64,000 nt of DNA from Candidatus Aphodousia faecipullorum (GCA_018714205.1 DVNR01000053.1:62001-126000), one strand, 5' to 3'; positions 35,098-44,669 are shown, counted from the stretch's first letter. Program-made: numbers and translations. The notes: a model not told the origin generated them from the letters alone.

Positions 35098-35601
35098 TTA
35101 ATTTGGTTGTTGTGCTTTTTCCTGCGCAGCAGCCTGGGCCAAGCGTTGTTGGTACAACGACTCAAAATTCATTTCCGGTAAATGAACAGGAGCCATAGAG
35201 GTGCGGGAAACCAAGTCAGCCACATTAGCTCGCAAATACGGGAACACAATCGTCGGGCAGACCACATTGCAGATATGAGCCATTTGTTCCTCAGTGAAGC
35301 CACGGATTTGGAAAATTCCCGCTTGCTTAACTTCAGTGATCAACATAACGTTTTCATCTTCCTTGATAGTGACCGTCGCGCGTACAGTCACCTCACGATG
35401 AGCCTCGTCAAGGGTTTTGATGCTCACTTCAAATTGCATATCAAGCATCGGCTGCTTTTGCAAAGGCTTGACAAACACTTCAGGGGCATGCGGCATCTCA
35501 ACAGATGCATCCTTCATATAGCAACGTTCTAATTGGAAAGCAGCGGCGGGAGCGGCTTCTTGGTTTTGTACAGCTTCACCATTCATGTTTTCTTCGGCCA
35601 T
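35098..35601 (-). CDS. secB: Protein-export chaperone SecB
   Basis: A 167-residue SecB: FQLERCYMKDASVEMPHAP at the N terminus, FEVSIKTLDE, and CPTIVFPYLRANVADLVSR. It holds preproteins unfolded and hands them to SecA. An acidic N-terminal tail and Gln/Ala-rich C-terminal tail flank the core. Upstream is the rhodanese-fold gene (34-base gap, same strand); the glutaredoxin gene grxC that usually lies between them in betaproteobacteria, and gpsA that usually follows, are absent. Confidence 0.95.
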   Translation of the reverse strand: MAEENMNGEAVQNQEAAPAAAFQLERCYMKDASVEMPHAPEVFVKPLQKQPMLDMQFEVSIKTLDEAHREVTVRATVTIKEDENVMLITEVKQAGIFQIRGFTEEQMAHICNVVCPTIVFPYLRANVADLVSRTSMAPVHLPEMNFESLYQQRLAQAAAQEKAQQPN

Positions 35602-35635
35602 GATTTAGTCCTTTTTTTGATTCAAAAGTCAATGT

Positions 35636-36040
35636 TTATCGTGTAAAGGGAAGTCGAGCGTCAACCCACCCCTTAATACCGTCAGTCAATACAAAGACAT
35701 CTTTGTAGCCCTTCTTGCGAAGCAAGGTCGCAGCCTTGTGACTAAAAGTGTGCACCGTATCAACCACAATAATCGGGCGATCTTTGGGACATTCTTCCAG
35801 GCGTGCTTCAAAGTTTTCAAAGGGGATGTTCTTTGATCCAGCGATAGCGCCTCGCTTAAACTCCTTAGGCGATCGCACGTCCAGTACAAAAGCATTTTTC
35901 CGATTGATGTATTCAATCGCTTGGTCATTATCAACGACCGGTCCCATCGTCTTATTGGAGATCAAGGGCCAAACTAATAAGCCCCCGGAAACCAAAACAA
36001 CTGCCACTAGCAATAAATTATCAAGAATAAATTCAATCAC
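35636..36040 (-). CDS. Membrane-anchored rhodanese-fold protein without active-site Cys
   Basis: A 134-residue protein with one N-terminal membrane helix (about 7-27) and a single rhodanese domain (FVLDVRSPKEFKRGAIAGSKNIPFENF). The active loop should read like VVCxSGxRS; here it is VVDTVHTFSHKAA, with Asp in place of the sulphur-carrying Cys and the loop residues changed. Sulphur transfer is therefore unlikely; a structural or binding role remains possible. It is the homologue of the rhodanese gene that precedes grxC-secB in other betaproteobacteria. Divergent from gpmA across 183 bases. Confidence 0.85.
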   Translation of the reverse strand: MIEFILDNLLLVAVVLVSGGLLVWPLISNKTMGPVVDNDQAIEYINRKNAFVLDVRSPKEFKRGAIAGSKNIPFENFEARLEECPKDRPIIVVDTVHTFSHKAATLLRKKGYKDVFVLTDGIKGWVDARLPFTR

Positions 36041-36223
36041 GATTTTCTCACCATATAGGCTGTCTAAATTACACCAGCGACAAGCTCAACGAACTCGCCG
36101 ACTCAGATTCTGAGGGATAGTACAACAAATTACAACTTTTTTGTGGCGAACTCCGTGAAGATCCGAATTTTCTTCTAGAATTAAAGAATCTGTTTATTCT
36201 TTTCTAATCCAGAGAGAAACACC

Positions 36224-36973
36224 ATGTTTAAGCTCGTTTTAATGCGTCACGGCGAAAGCCAATGGAATTTGGAAAACCGCTTCACCGGTTGGACCGATGT
36301 CGACTTGACAGAAAAAGGCCGAGAAGAGGCTCGAAAAGCAGGCGAATTGCTCAAAAAAGAGGGGTTTCAATTCGATCTTTGCTACACCAGCGTGTTGCGT
36401 CGAGCTATTCACACGCTTTGGATTGCTTTGGATGCAATGGATTGCCCATATCTACCTATCAAAAATTCTTGGCGTCTCAACGAACGCCATTACGGGGCGC
36501 TGCAAGGTCTTAACAAGGCTGAAACTGCTGCAAAATATGGTGACGAACAGGTATTGATTTGGCGTCGCGCTTACGCAATCCCGCCCAATCCGCTCTCTCC
36601 TGACGATGAACGCTGGGCAGGCAAGGACAGTCGCTACGCAGACTTAAAGCCAGAGGAAATCCCTGCCACAGAGTGTTTGAAAGATACTGTTGCTCGCGTT
36701 ATTCCTTACTGGAAGGAAGAAATTGAACCAACCATCCGCGCAGGCAAACGCGTGTTAATTGCTGCGCACGGCAACTCCCTTCGGGCTTTGATCAAATACA
36801 TTGATAACATGAGCGACGAGGAGATTGTTCACTTGAACATCCCCACCGCTCGCCCGCTCGTCTATGAATTTGACGACGATATGAATCCCATTCGCCATTA
36901 CTATCTCGGCAATCAAGCTGAGATTGAGGCCGCAATGGCAGCAGTTGCCGCTCAAGGCAAAGCGAAAAAGTGA
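36224..36973 (+). CDS. gpmA: 2,3-bisphosphoglycerate-dependent phosphoglycerate mutase
   Basis: A 249-residue histidine phosphatase-fold enzyme. The catalytic [18 protein letters not shown] with the phospho-His, the second [15 protein letters not shown], and [13 protein letters not shown] are the dPGM signatures. It interconverts 3- and 2-phosphoglycerate. A short inverted repeat AAAGAAT/ATTCTTT lies about 25 bases before the start. Its stop overlaps the GTG start of the EnvC-like gene, linking glycolysis and cell-wall genes in one transcript, as in other Burkholderiales. Confidence 0.96.
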   Translation: MFKLVLMRHGESQWNLENRFTGWTDVDLTEKGREEARKAGELLKKEGFQFDLCYTSVLRRAIHTLWIALDAMDCPYLPIKNSWRLNERHYGALQGLNKAETAAKYGDEQVLIWRRAYAIPPNPLSPDDERWAGKDSRYADLKPEEIPATECLKDTVARVIPYWKEEIEPTIRAGKRVLIAAHGNSLRALIKYIDNMSDEEIVHLNIPTARPLVYEFDDDMNPIRHYYLGNQAEIEAAMAAVAAQGKAKK

Positions 36974-38391
36974 TCCGAAAGCGTTGTCTTTTTTCTTTTA
37001 CTAAAGCGCTTGGCGTTGCCGGCGCTTTAGTCAGTTTGGCTCTAGCCCCTGCGGGAGGTGATTGGCTGGTCCCGCAGGTTTTTGCTGCCCAGTCAAATGC
37101 TCAAACAGCAAAAAAAACAACGCAAACTAAAAAGACTTCAACAAAAAAAGCGACAACAAAAAGTCGCACAACCAATCGGACGACTAAATCCACAGCGGCC
37201 ACCCAGAAAAAAAAGAGCGATGAAGTCAGCGTTAAACGGCGCAATGAATTACAAAATCAGCAAAAGTCCCTTCAAGAGCAATTAGGCTCGCTTAAAAAGC
37301 AGCTTTCCGAAGCGGAAGCGAGCCAGAACGAGGCCAGCGATGCGCTACGAGCCAGTGAAGAGGCCATCTCTAAAGCGAACCGACGCTTAAGAGATTTAGG
37401 CAACGAGCGAGCTCGTGTGGAAAAGCAACTCCGCGCGTTGCGCGAGCAAGAACTTGCGGTCAGCGGGGAGCTCACCAGTGCTGAAAAACAAAGTCGAGCC
37501 ATTGCTCGCGCCCAATACCTCAACACGCGCCGGCAATCCTGGCAAACGTTAGTTGCAGGCGTTAATCCTCATGTCGTAGCACGCGATGCTGCCTCCTTAA
37601 AATACTTTGCTCAGGCACAAGAGAAAACCGTCCACCAACTTTCCGAAGAGCAAGCGAGTATTCACAGTGTGTCTGAGCAGACAAAGAGCAAACGCAAAGA
37701 GCTCTCCGAGATCGCCGCAAACGAGGAAAAAGGCAGAGCTCAGCTTGTCAAAGAACAAGCCGCCCGCAAAGAAACATTATCAAGACTACAAAAACAAATT
37801 TCTGAACAAAGAGCCTCTATTGACAAACTCGAAAGAGACCAAGCTCGTTTGGGCGAATTGGTTGCTAACATTGACAAAGTGTTGGCTCAGCGCAAGGCGG
37901 AGGCTGAGCGTCGTGCCCAACAAGCACGACGTAATCAACCCGCCAGTGGCAAGGTCTCTGTCGGAGGCAAAGTGCCTAGTGGCACTTTTGCTAAACAAAA
38001 AGGACGACTCGTCATGCCGGCACTCGGCAAAATTACAGGTCGCTATGGGCGGGCTCGGGCCAACGTTTCCGGCAAGAGCACGACCTGGCGAGGTCTTATG
38101 ATTCAAGCTCGACAAGGTTCAGACGTTTTAGCTTGCGCCAGCGGACAAGTCGTTTTTTCTGATTGGCTTCGTGGCTTTGGCAACTTAATCATTGTGGACC
38201 ATGGCGACGGATATCTATCGATTTACGCAAATAACGAATCGCTCTTTAAGAGCGTAGGTGACAAAGTCAACCGTGGTGAAACCATTGCCTCGGTAGGCAA
38301 TACCGGAGGCGAAGAAAAACCAGGCTTGTATTTTGAACTTCGCCGAAACGGACAACCATTCGATCCATTGCCTTGGATCGGGAAAGAATAA
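36970..38391 (+). CDS. EnvC-like murein hydrolase activator (degenerate LytM/M23 domain)
   Basis: A 473-residue exported protein starting with GTG 36970. A signal peptide (about 1-40) is followed by a Lys/Thr-rich basic stretch (about 44-85), a long coiled coil (about 88-325), and a C-terminal LytM domain (about 345-473). The zinc ligands of M23 peptidases are replaced: the HxxxD segment reads WRGLMIQA, the HxH segment reads GLYFELR. This is the pattern of EnvC, which activates amidases rather than cutting murein. It would work with the FtsEX encoded at 29295-30889. ctpA follows after 3 bases. Confidence 0.88.
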   Translation: MIRKRCLFSFTKALGVAGALVSLALAPAGGDWLVPQVFAAQSNAQTAKKTTQTKKTSTKKATTKSRTTNRTTKSTAATQKKKSDEVSVKRRNELQNQQKSLQEQLGSLKKQLSEAEASQNEASDALRASEEAISKANRRLRDLGNERARVEKQLRALREQELAVSGELTSAEKQSRAIARAQYLNTRRQSWQTLVAGVNPHVVARDAASLKYFAQAQEKTVHQLSEEQASIHSVSEQTKSKRKELSEIAANEEKGRAQLVKEQAARKETLSRLQKQISEQRASIDKLERDQARLGELVANIDKVLAQRKAEAERRAQQARRNQPASGKVSVGGKVPSGTFAKQKGRLVMPALGKITGRYGRARANVSGKSTTWRGLMIQARQGSDVLACASGQVVFSDWLRGFGNLIIVDHGDGYLSIYANNESLFKSVGDKVNRGETIASVGNTGGEEKPGLYFELRRNGQPFDPLPWIGKE

Positions 38392-38394
38392 ACT

Positions 38395-39882
38395 ATGATG
38401 CATATTTTCACTCCCTTAACCAAGACTGTTATTTCTGCAGCCGTCTGTGCTTTTCTATCAACGACGGCACTAGCTGCGGCGACTCAGGGCAAAGAACCGT
38501 TGCCCTTACAAGAGATACGCCAATTTACAGATGTTTATAGTGCCATCAAAGCCTATTACGTGGACGAAGATCAGACCAAAGACGCACAGTTACTTGAAAA
38601 TGCGCTCGCAGGAATGCTCGCGGGTTTGGACCCTCATTCCGCATACTTGGACGAAGAAGCATTCAAGGATATGAAAGAGGGAACAGAAGGAGAATTCGGC
38701 GGTCTTGGTCTCGAGGTCACTATGGATGCCTCTGGTGTCTTGGTGATTGCGCCGATTGATGATACCCCTGCCGCTCGCGCCGGCATTCTTGCCGGTGACA
38801 TCATCATTAAGATCGACAATCAGGCAACGCGGGCGCTTAGTCTCTCAGAAAATGTCAATCGCATGCGCGGCAAGCCAAAAACAAAAATCGATTTGGTTAT
38901 TGCGCGCAAAGGACTAGATAAACCTCTGGAGATGACCATCACACGCGACATCATCAAGGTTCAGTCCGTCAAAATGAAGGAGCTAGCTGACGGCATTGGT
39001 TATATCCGTATTTCACAGTTCCAAGAGCACACGGCTAACGATTTAGCCAAGTACCTAATTGAACTAAACAAGAAAAACCATTTAAAGGGTTTGGTTCTCG
39101 ATTTACGCAATGACCCTGGTGGTCTGTTGAACGCCGCCGTTGGTGTTGTGTCTGCTTTTGTGGATAAAGACAAGATTGTGGTGAGCACAAAAGGGCGCAC
39201 CCCTGACGCCAACCGAGACTTCAAAACTCGCCCGGCCGATTACCTTAATTTTGATCAAAAGCCATCAGATGATCTGATCGCCAAATTGCCAGCCAGCACG
39301 AAAACAGTGCCTATGGTCGTTCTCATTAACTCGGCTAGCGCCAGCGCAAGTGAAATCGTGTCCGGCGCATTGCAAGATCACAAACGAGCCAAGATCATGG
39401 GGCGTCAGTCTTTCGGCAAGGGAAGTGTACAAACAGTCTTGCCTATTCGTCCCATGGAAGGTGGCGAACCGAAAACAGGGATTAAGCTCACAACATCGCG
39501 TTACTATACGCCCTCCGGCCGGTCTATCCAGGCAACCGGTATCACCCCTGATATTGAAATCGCTGACACGGCTGAAGGCAACTACGCAAGCTTTAATATT
39601 CGCGAAGCAGACCTTGCTCATCATCTCAAGAGTGAGCAGGAACGTCGTGAGTCAGAGAAAAAAATGATCGAAGCATCCAAAAAAGAAGTTAAAAATTCCG
39701 AGCAACCTAAGACTCGTTATTTCTTCGGTGATGACAACGACTTCCAATTACAACAAGCCGTCCACGTCCTTAAAGGAGAACCCTACGTCACTGGATTTGA
39801 GTCTAAAGCAGTAAAAACTAATCAGGCTGACAAAAAATCCGTTTCAAGTAGCAATGTAAAAAACAAAAAAATCGATCAATAA
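38395..39882 (+). CDS. Carboxy-terminal processing protease (S41 family)
   Basis: A 495-residue exported serine protease with signal peptide (1-28, ending ALAA), PDZ domain (about 100-185) and S41 catalytic core (about 195-395). The Ser-Lys dyad lies in NSASASASE (about Ser317) and QSFGKGSVQT (Lys342); LDLRNDPGG is the substrate loop. The C-terminal 100 residues are charged and partly low complexity. In betaproteobacteria it follows the EnvC-like gene, suggesting a role in murein enzyme turnover. ATG 38398 is an alternative start. Confidence 0.94.
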   Translation: MMHIFTPLTKTVISAAVCAFLSTTALAAATQGKEPLPLQEIRQFTDVYSAIKAYYVDEDQTKDAQLLENALAGMLAGLDPHSAYLDEEAFKDMKEGTEGEFGGLGLEVTMDASGVLVIAPIDDTPAARAGILAGDIIIKIDNQATRALSLSENVNRMRGKPKTKIDLVIARKGLDKPLEMTITRDIIKVQSVKMKELADGIGYIRISQFQEHTANDLAKYLIELNKKNHLKGLVLDLRNDPGGLLNAAVGVVSAFVDKDKIVVSTKGRTPDANRDFKTRPADYLNFDQKPSDDLIAKLPASTKTVPMVVLINSASASASEIVSGALQDHKRAKIMGRQSFGKGSVQTVLPIRPMEGGEPKTGIKLTTSRYYTPSGRSIQATGITPDIEIADTAEGNYASFNIREADLAHHLKSEQERRESEKKMIEASKKEVKNSEQPKTRYFFGDDNDFQLQQAVHVLKGEPYVTGFESKAVKTNQADKKSVSSSNVKNKKIDQ

Positions 39883-39888
39883 ACAATC

Positions 39889-41016
39889 ATGCAACAGCTC
39901 TTAATTCATGTGATCCCTTTGTTTTTCGCCCTTTATGCCTACATCAGCATTTTCGGCAAATCCCACCTGCACTGGGTCATCAAGGGGATCGCATTGCTGT
40001 TCATTTTCTTTGCAAGCCAATATCCCGCATTTTGTCGATCCTTTTTTGCCGGACATGACGATGCAATACCCTACTTAGGCATTATTCTTTGGAGCTGGCT
40101 CTTTGCTTCTCAACTTTTACTGATTATCTTTGCCTTCCTCAAGGATATTGTTTTCTGTATCTTTAACCTCGCAGGGCGCCCTATCCTTGTATCAAAAACA
40201 AATTTGGCTTTTGTCATTGGAACTTTTTGCATGATCTTGGGTGCCTATGGGTCTTTTTGCGCACTAAAGCAACCGCAAATACGACATGTCACCGTTGAAA
40301 TTGAAAATTTACCACCTGCCTTTAACGGTTTCACCATTGCCCAATTATCAGACTTGCACATTAGCGCGCTGTTGGAGAGGTCCCGTTTAGAGAAAATTAT
40401 TCAAAGCACCCTAGCTCTAAAGCCAGATTTGATTGCTGTGACGGGAGATATTGTCGACGGACGAGTAGACGTCCGTAAGCAAGATGTGACGCCTTTGTCG
40501 AAGTTGCACGCTCCATATGGGGTATTCGCCGTTGAAGGTAATCACGATCATTATGTGGATTATGACGGATGGATGCGGTTTTTACCCACTCTTGGCATTG
40601 CCGTTTTACATAATAGCCATCAACTTATTACTCGTAACGGGCAATCAATAGCCATAGCGGGCGTCAATGATCCAATGGCCAAACGTTACCATAGAGAACT
40701 TCCCAACATCGAAAAAGCGCTGAGCGGCTTGCCAAAGGAGATGCCTGTCGTCCTATTGTCCCATCAAATAAAAAATAGCCGTGATTATGCCCGCCATGGA
40801 GTTGCTCTTCAACTATCTGGCCACACTCACGGTGGACAAATTTTTGGCATGCATTGGTTAGCTCAAGCCCTTAACGACGGTTTTGTAAAGGGAAAATACG
40901 ATGTTGACGGAATGACGCTTTACGTCAATCGTGGAACCGGTCTTTGGTATGGATTCCCAATACGAATCGGCATTTTTGGAGAAATTACACTGTTCACTCT
41001 ACACAAGCCGTCCTAG
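39889..41016 (+). CDS. Membrane-anchored metallophosphoesterase
   Basis: A 375-residue protein: about four membrane helices in residues 1-128, then a calcineurin-like phosphoesterase domain. Metal-ligand motifs are all present: QLSDLHIS, VTGDIVDGR, VEGNHDHYVD, LLSHQ and LSGHTHGGQIFG. It resembles YaeI/YkuE-type phosphodiesterases with the active site probably facing the periplasm. Substrate unknown; YaeI-like enzymes have been linked to UDP-diacylglucosamine or phospholipid hydrolysis, which would fit the envelope genes around it. Starts 6 bases after ctpA. Confidence 0.88.
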   Translation: MQQLLIHVIPLFFALYAYISIFGKSHLHWVIKGIALLFIFFASQYPAFCRSFFAGHDDAIPYLGIILWSWLFASQLLLIIFAFLKDIVFCIFNLAGRPILVSKTNLAFVIGTFCMILGAYGSFCALKQPQIRHVTVEIENLPPAFNGFTIAQLSDLHISALLERSRLEKIIQSTLALKPDLIAVTGDIVDGRVDVRKQDVTPLSKLHAPYGVFAVEGNHDHYVDYDGWMRFLPTLGIAVLHNSHQLITRNGQSIAIAGVNDPMAKRYHRELPNIEKALSGLPKEMPVVLLSHQIKNSRDYARHGVALQLSGHTHGGQIFGMHWLAQALNDGFVKGKYDVDGMTLYVNRGTGLWYGFPIRIGIFGEITLFTLHKPS

Positions 41017-41111
41017 CTGGCAGAAACGTCATGTTGTTTTTCACGTGCCGTAGTGTTTAAAAGCGACTAAGATGATAGTCAGTAGACATCCGTTTTTATA
41101 AGGATCGTATT

Positions 41112-42035
41112 ATGCTAGATAAGAAGAACTTTCGTTACTCTGCCGCCATTGAAGCCTTGATGGAAAAGCACACAACCGAAGGTAGCGACAGCATGTGGAG
41201 TGTTTGGCGTGACCGTCAGATTAACCGCAACAGCAACGGGGGCAATTATTCTTTTGTCCTTGGACGTAACGATGATAAAGATTCGTTGGTCTATCTTAAT
41301 TTCGAAACCGCATTTGAGGGACAAGCCCGCCATGCTCCCTACACATTGATAACCGGCATGACTGGCTCCGGCAAGAGCTCTTTCATTCGTAACCTTATTT
41401 TGGATATCGCAATTACCAATCGTCCCGATTTGGCTGCCATTAAAGTGTTCGATCCTAACGGTGGCTGGGCGTTTGAAAGTTTGAAGGGCTTACACCGTTT
41501 ACGCGTGGAAACGAATATTGAAACAGCTAAAAGCTATCTTGATAGCATAGTGAAATCCATCGAAGCTCACGAGAAGCTATTCGAAACATTAGGTGTGAAA
41601 AGCTTAGAAGAGTGCAATAAAGTACTTGGTTTAAAAAAACGCCTATTGCGCACTTTCGTTATCATCGATGAAATCGCTGTTTGGCTTATCGACGATGACT
41701 TTAAAGAAAAACTCCTTAACGCACTCAAAGCGATTTCAACTAAAGGTTGGAGCACTGGCTATCACCTCATTTTAGCGACACAATGGCCGGATCCGAGAGT
41801 CTTGCCTGAAGAGGTTAAACAATATTTTGGAAACCGAATTTCATTAAAATTGCCGACAGCTGAAATGTCAGAGTATGCCCTTGGAATCAAAGGGGCTGAA
41901 TCACTAACAGAACTCGGGCATATGCTGATGGTTCTTGCCGGAGAAGCTCAACCAATCCATTGCTGGGTGCCTTGGCTATCCGATGAGGATGCAGAACGGA
42001 TGGTAACAGCAATCCGCGTTGCCGAAGATCGATAA
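41112..42035 (+). CDS. Solitary FtsK/SpoIIIE-type DNA translocase ATPase domain
   Basis: A 307-residue soluble protein that is almost entirely an FtsK-type motor. Walker A GMTGSGKS at 82-89, Walker B TFVIIDE at 181-187, and the family phrase ILATQWPDPRVLPEEVKQYFGNRISLKL (ATQxP near 222-226). It has no membrane segments, no alpha-domain length and no winged-helix gamma domain. Such short proteins resemble conjugation coupling ATPases of mobile elements, but no relaxase, integrase or att site is near. AAGGA ribosome site; own terminator downstream. Partner and DNA substrate unknown; it cannot be the chromosomal FtsK, which must be elsewhere. Confidence 0.82.
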   Translation: MLDKKNFRYSAAIEALMEKHTTEGSDSMWSVWRDRQINRNSNGGNYSFVLGRNDDKDSLVYLNFETAFEGQARHAPYTLITGMTGSGKSSFIRNLILDIAITNRPDLAAIKVFDPNGGWAFESLKGLHRLRVETNIETAKSYLDSIVKSIEAHEKLFETLGVKSLEECNKVLGLKKRLLRTFVIIDEIAVWLIDDDFKEKLLNALKAISTKGWSTGYHLILATQWPDPRVLPEEVKQYFGNRISLKLPTAEMSEYALGIKGAESLTELGHMLMVLAGEAQPIHCWVPWLSDEDAERMVTAIRVAEDR

Positions 42036-42044
42036 CAAGAATTC

Positions 42045-42070
42045 AGAGCGCCTCATTCAGGCGCTCTTTT
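42045..42070 (+). terminator. Terminator of the FtsK-like gene
   Basis: Perfect 9-bp stem AGAGCGCCT (42045-42053) with AGGCGCTCT (42059-42067), 5-base loop and TTT. The next gene starts 5 bases later. Confidence 0.85.
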
Positions 42071-42075
42071 AAACG

Positions 42076-42837
42076 ATGAGCGACTTTAAGTTTTATCACC
42101 CATCAGGAAGAATCTATCGTCCAAAGCTTTGGCTGATTGACCTGGATGACACTTTATATTCTGCATCCGCAGGAATGTTTCACGACATTCACGTGTTGAT
42201 GGACGACTATATCCAGAGCGCTCTGGGAGTTAGCTCTCAGACGGCAAATCTGTTACGAAAAGAATACTGGCAACGATATGGAGTCACCTTCTTAGGATTA
42301 TGGTTACACCACGGCATTGATCCTGTTGACTTTTTGACAAAAACACACAATGTCGACATTTCCAGTGTGAAAACTCGTGGTTTGATGCGTCAATCACTCG
42401 TGTCTTTACCTGGCAAAAAGGTCCTTTTTACAAATGCTCCCAATCACTTCGCAGAGCGAATTTTAAAAAAAATCAATTTGCGCGGTGTCTTTCAAGCAAA
42501 GTATTGTGTCAACGACATGAAAGTATTCGGACGGTGGTGCCCCAAGCCATCAGCGGCAATGTTGCAGAAAGTTTTAACAAATCACGGCATCCGACCTACC
42601 GAGGCATGCTTGATTGACGATAACCTTTGCAATTTAAAAGTTGCCCATCAACTGGGGTTACAAACCGTCTTGTGCAAAGGATGGCATCATCACGGCACGG
42701 AAATCGTGAAACCTATTAACTATGTTGATGCCCAAATTTCGCATCTTCGCGATATCCCAAAAGTTTTAACACGTCGTCAGGAATCGAAAAACAATAAACG
42801 TCTACGTAAGCTGCCAATGCAGAATCCTTACGACTAA
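42076..42837 (+). CDS. HAD-family pyrimidine 5'-nucleotidase-like protein
   Basis: A 253-residue HAD hydrolase. Motif I LIDLDDTLYSAS near residue 22, motif II VLFTNAPNHFAERIL, Lys in CPKPSAAML and motif III CLIDDNLCNLK are complete. The DDTLY form and the size match the SDT1/pyrimidine 5'-nucleotidase group common in betaproteobacteria. It removes phosphate from nucleoside monophosphates, or another small substrate; specificity is not readable. The start lies right after the preceding terminator with no ribosome site visible, so a promoter within that stretch or read-through is needed. Confidence 0.85.
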   Translation: MSDFKFYHPSGRIYRPKLWLIDLDDTLYSASAGMFHDIHVLMDDYIQSALGVSSQTANLLRKEYWQRYGVTFLGLWLHHGIDPVDFLTKTHNVDISSVKTRGLMRQSLVSLPGKKVLFTNAPNHFAERILKKINLRGVFQAKYCVNDMKVFGRWCPKPSAAMLQKVLTNHGIRPTEACLIDDNLCNLKVAHQLGLQTVLCKGWHHHGTEIVKPINYVDAQISHLRDIPKVLTRRQESKNNKRLRKLPMQNPYD

Positions 42838-42874
42838 AATAGCGCTTGGAATTACCTAAATAAAAGGATAGACA

Positions 42875-44665
42875 TTGTTTATATTTCGCTACATTGCTAA
42901 GTTTTTTAAACTGATAGGCAAGGTTTTCTGTGCAATTGGAGCTTTTTGTTTTGGGGCTATCGGATTAGCCGTTATCCTGATTCTCGGTTACGGTTTTTTA
43001 TCTGCGTTTTATCAACCGTCAATTCCTAAGCAATCGGTTCTTGTTCTTGATCTCACAGGAGAAGTTCTAGAGCTACCCACCGAAAGTCCGCTTTCCATGC
43101 AATTGTTCGGCAGTGCCTCACCAACCAATACCGCGCTTCACGATGTTATTGCTTCATTAGAAAACGCATCTAAAGACGATCGCGTTGATGGTGTTTTACT
43201 GAAACTCGACAAACTAGAAAGCGCCGGCATTGATAGTGTCAGAGAAATCGGCTTGGCCCTTGACCGATTTAAAACAAGCGGCAAGCCTGTTTTTGCCTGG
43301 GGCACCAATTTCTCGCAAGCCCAGTACAGCATCGCCGCGCATGCCAATGAAATTTACTTGCATCCGATGGGATTTATCGGCGTTAAAGGTCTAAGTTCAG
43401 ATCGCTTGTACTACGGCGATCTTCTACAAAACCTTGGCGTCAATATCCACGTATTTAAAGCTGGCGCATATAAAAGTTTCCCTGAGAGCTTTACTCGCAA
43501 TTCCCCTTCAAAAGAGTGGATTGAAGCGGAAAGCTATTGGCTAAATGACGCCTGGCACTCACTCACAACGGATATTGAACGCTCTCGAGGCTTAATTCCT
43601 GAAAGCGTTAACCACTACATTGACACACTGGTTGAAAATGTCCAGCACTCTCAAGGAAATTTAGCTCAGGCAGCCTTAGAGGCTAATCTTATTGACGGTA
43701 TAAAAACGTACGACGCGACCATAAGCTATATCGAAGAAAAACTCTCCAAAGGCACCCCAAGCAAATTTAATTTTGTATCGGTTTATGACTATGCATCCAC
43801 TTTGTTAACACCGATTTCTGCTCCAGTGGCAGTTCTTATCGCTGAGGGGGAAATTCGTGAAGGAGAATCAGAACCCGGCATTGTTGGAGCAGAAACATTA
43901 ATTGAACAAATTCAGGCTCTTAAAGAGCAACCGGATGTTAAGGCCCTCGTGCTGCGAGTCAACTCTCCGGGTGGCTCAGCAGTCGCAAGTGAAATGATTC
44001 GAGACGCTCTGGACCAATTTAAAAAAGCTGGCAAACCTATTGTTGTCAGCATGGGGGACATGGCCGCTTCCGGAGGTTACTGGATCAGCATGGCTGGATC
44101 CGAAATTGTTGCCTCTCCTGTCAGCATCACTGGTTCGATTGGTGTTTTTGGTTTAGCGCCAACATTTGAAAAAACATTGGATAAGATCAAAATTGGTCAT
44201 GGCAGTGTCAGCACAACCTGGTTGGCGAATGCTGAAAAACTAAGTGGCCCATTAGATCCGCGGCTTGAGAAAGTGCTCACACAATCCGTGGCCAGAACCT
44301 ATGCCGACTTTACAAAATTAGTCAGCCAGAGCCGAGGCTTACCGATTCAACAAGTGCAAATTGTCGCACAAGGACGCGTTTGGACTGGACAACAAGCTCT
44401 GGATCGGCACCTGGTAGACTCAGTGGGAGACTTCAACTTTGCGATAGATAGAGCAAAAGCTTTAGCCAAACTCCCTCCAAATACGAATTACACCATCGTG
44501 AACAGTCAAGTCGAGGACATCAGCTCTTTACTGCAAGGATCACTTAAAAAGTGGACCGCCCCTCTTTCATTTATGGGTATGGATGCTTTGCTGATGAATG
44601 CTCAGCTATTCAACTTAAATGAACCAGAGCTTTACGCACACAGCCTCGTTCGCTGCCGTCCATAA
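42875..44665 (+). CDS. sppA: Signal peptide peptidase SppA, long (67K) form
   Basis: A 596-residue inner-membrane serine protease from TTG 42875, supported by AAAAGGA 8 bases upstream. One N-terminal membrane anchor (about 20-45), then the two ClpP-like halves of long SppA. The catalytic Lys is K200 in AGAYKS and the catalytic Ser is S399 in MAASGGYW, the normal pairing of the two halves. VNSPGGSAVASE forms the oxyanion loop. It degrades leftover signal peptides. Convergent with dksA. Confidence 0.95.
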   Translation: MFIFRYIAKFFKLIGKVFCAIGAFCFGAIGLAVILILGYGFLSAFYQPSIPKQSVLVLDLTGEVLELPTESPLSMQLFGSASPTNTALHDVIASLENASKDDRVDGVLLKLDKLESAGIDSVREIGLALDRFKTSGKPVFAWGTNFSQAQYSIAAHANEIYLHPMGFIGVKGLSSDRLYYGDLLQNLGVNIHVFKAGAYKSFPESFTRNSPSKEWIEAESYWLNDAWHSLTTDIERSRGLIPESVNHYIDTLVENVQHSQGNLAQAALEANLIDGIKTYDATISYIEEKLSKGTPSKFNFVSVYDYASTLLTPISAPVAVLIAEGEIREGESEPGIVGAETLIEQIQALKEQPDVKALVLRVNSPGGSAVASEMIRDALDQFKKAGKPIVVSMGDMAASGGYWISMAGSEIVASPVSITGSIGVFGLAPTFEKTLDKIKIGHGSVSTTWLANAEKLSGPLDPRLEKVLTQSVARTYADFTKLVSQSRGLPIQQVQIVAQGRVWTGQQALDRHLVDSVGDFNFAIDRAKALAKLPPNTNYTIVNSQVEDISSLLQGSLKKWTAPLSFMGMDALLMNAQLFNLNEPELYAHSLVRCRP

Positions 44666-44669
44666 GATA

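Noticed and set aside
37607-38101. A 164-codon frame inside the EnvC-like gene
   Set aside because: Same-strand shadow produced by the Lys/Gln/Arg-rich coiled-coil codons; no homology signal, and the EnvC-like frame is complete.
41017-42075. FtsK-like gene as part of an integrated conjugative element
   Set aside because: No relaxase, integrase, tRNA target or direct repeats were seen at its borders; neighbours are ordinary chromosomal genes.
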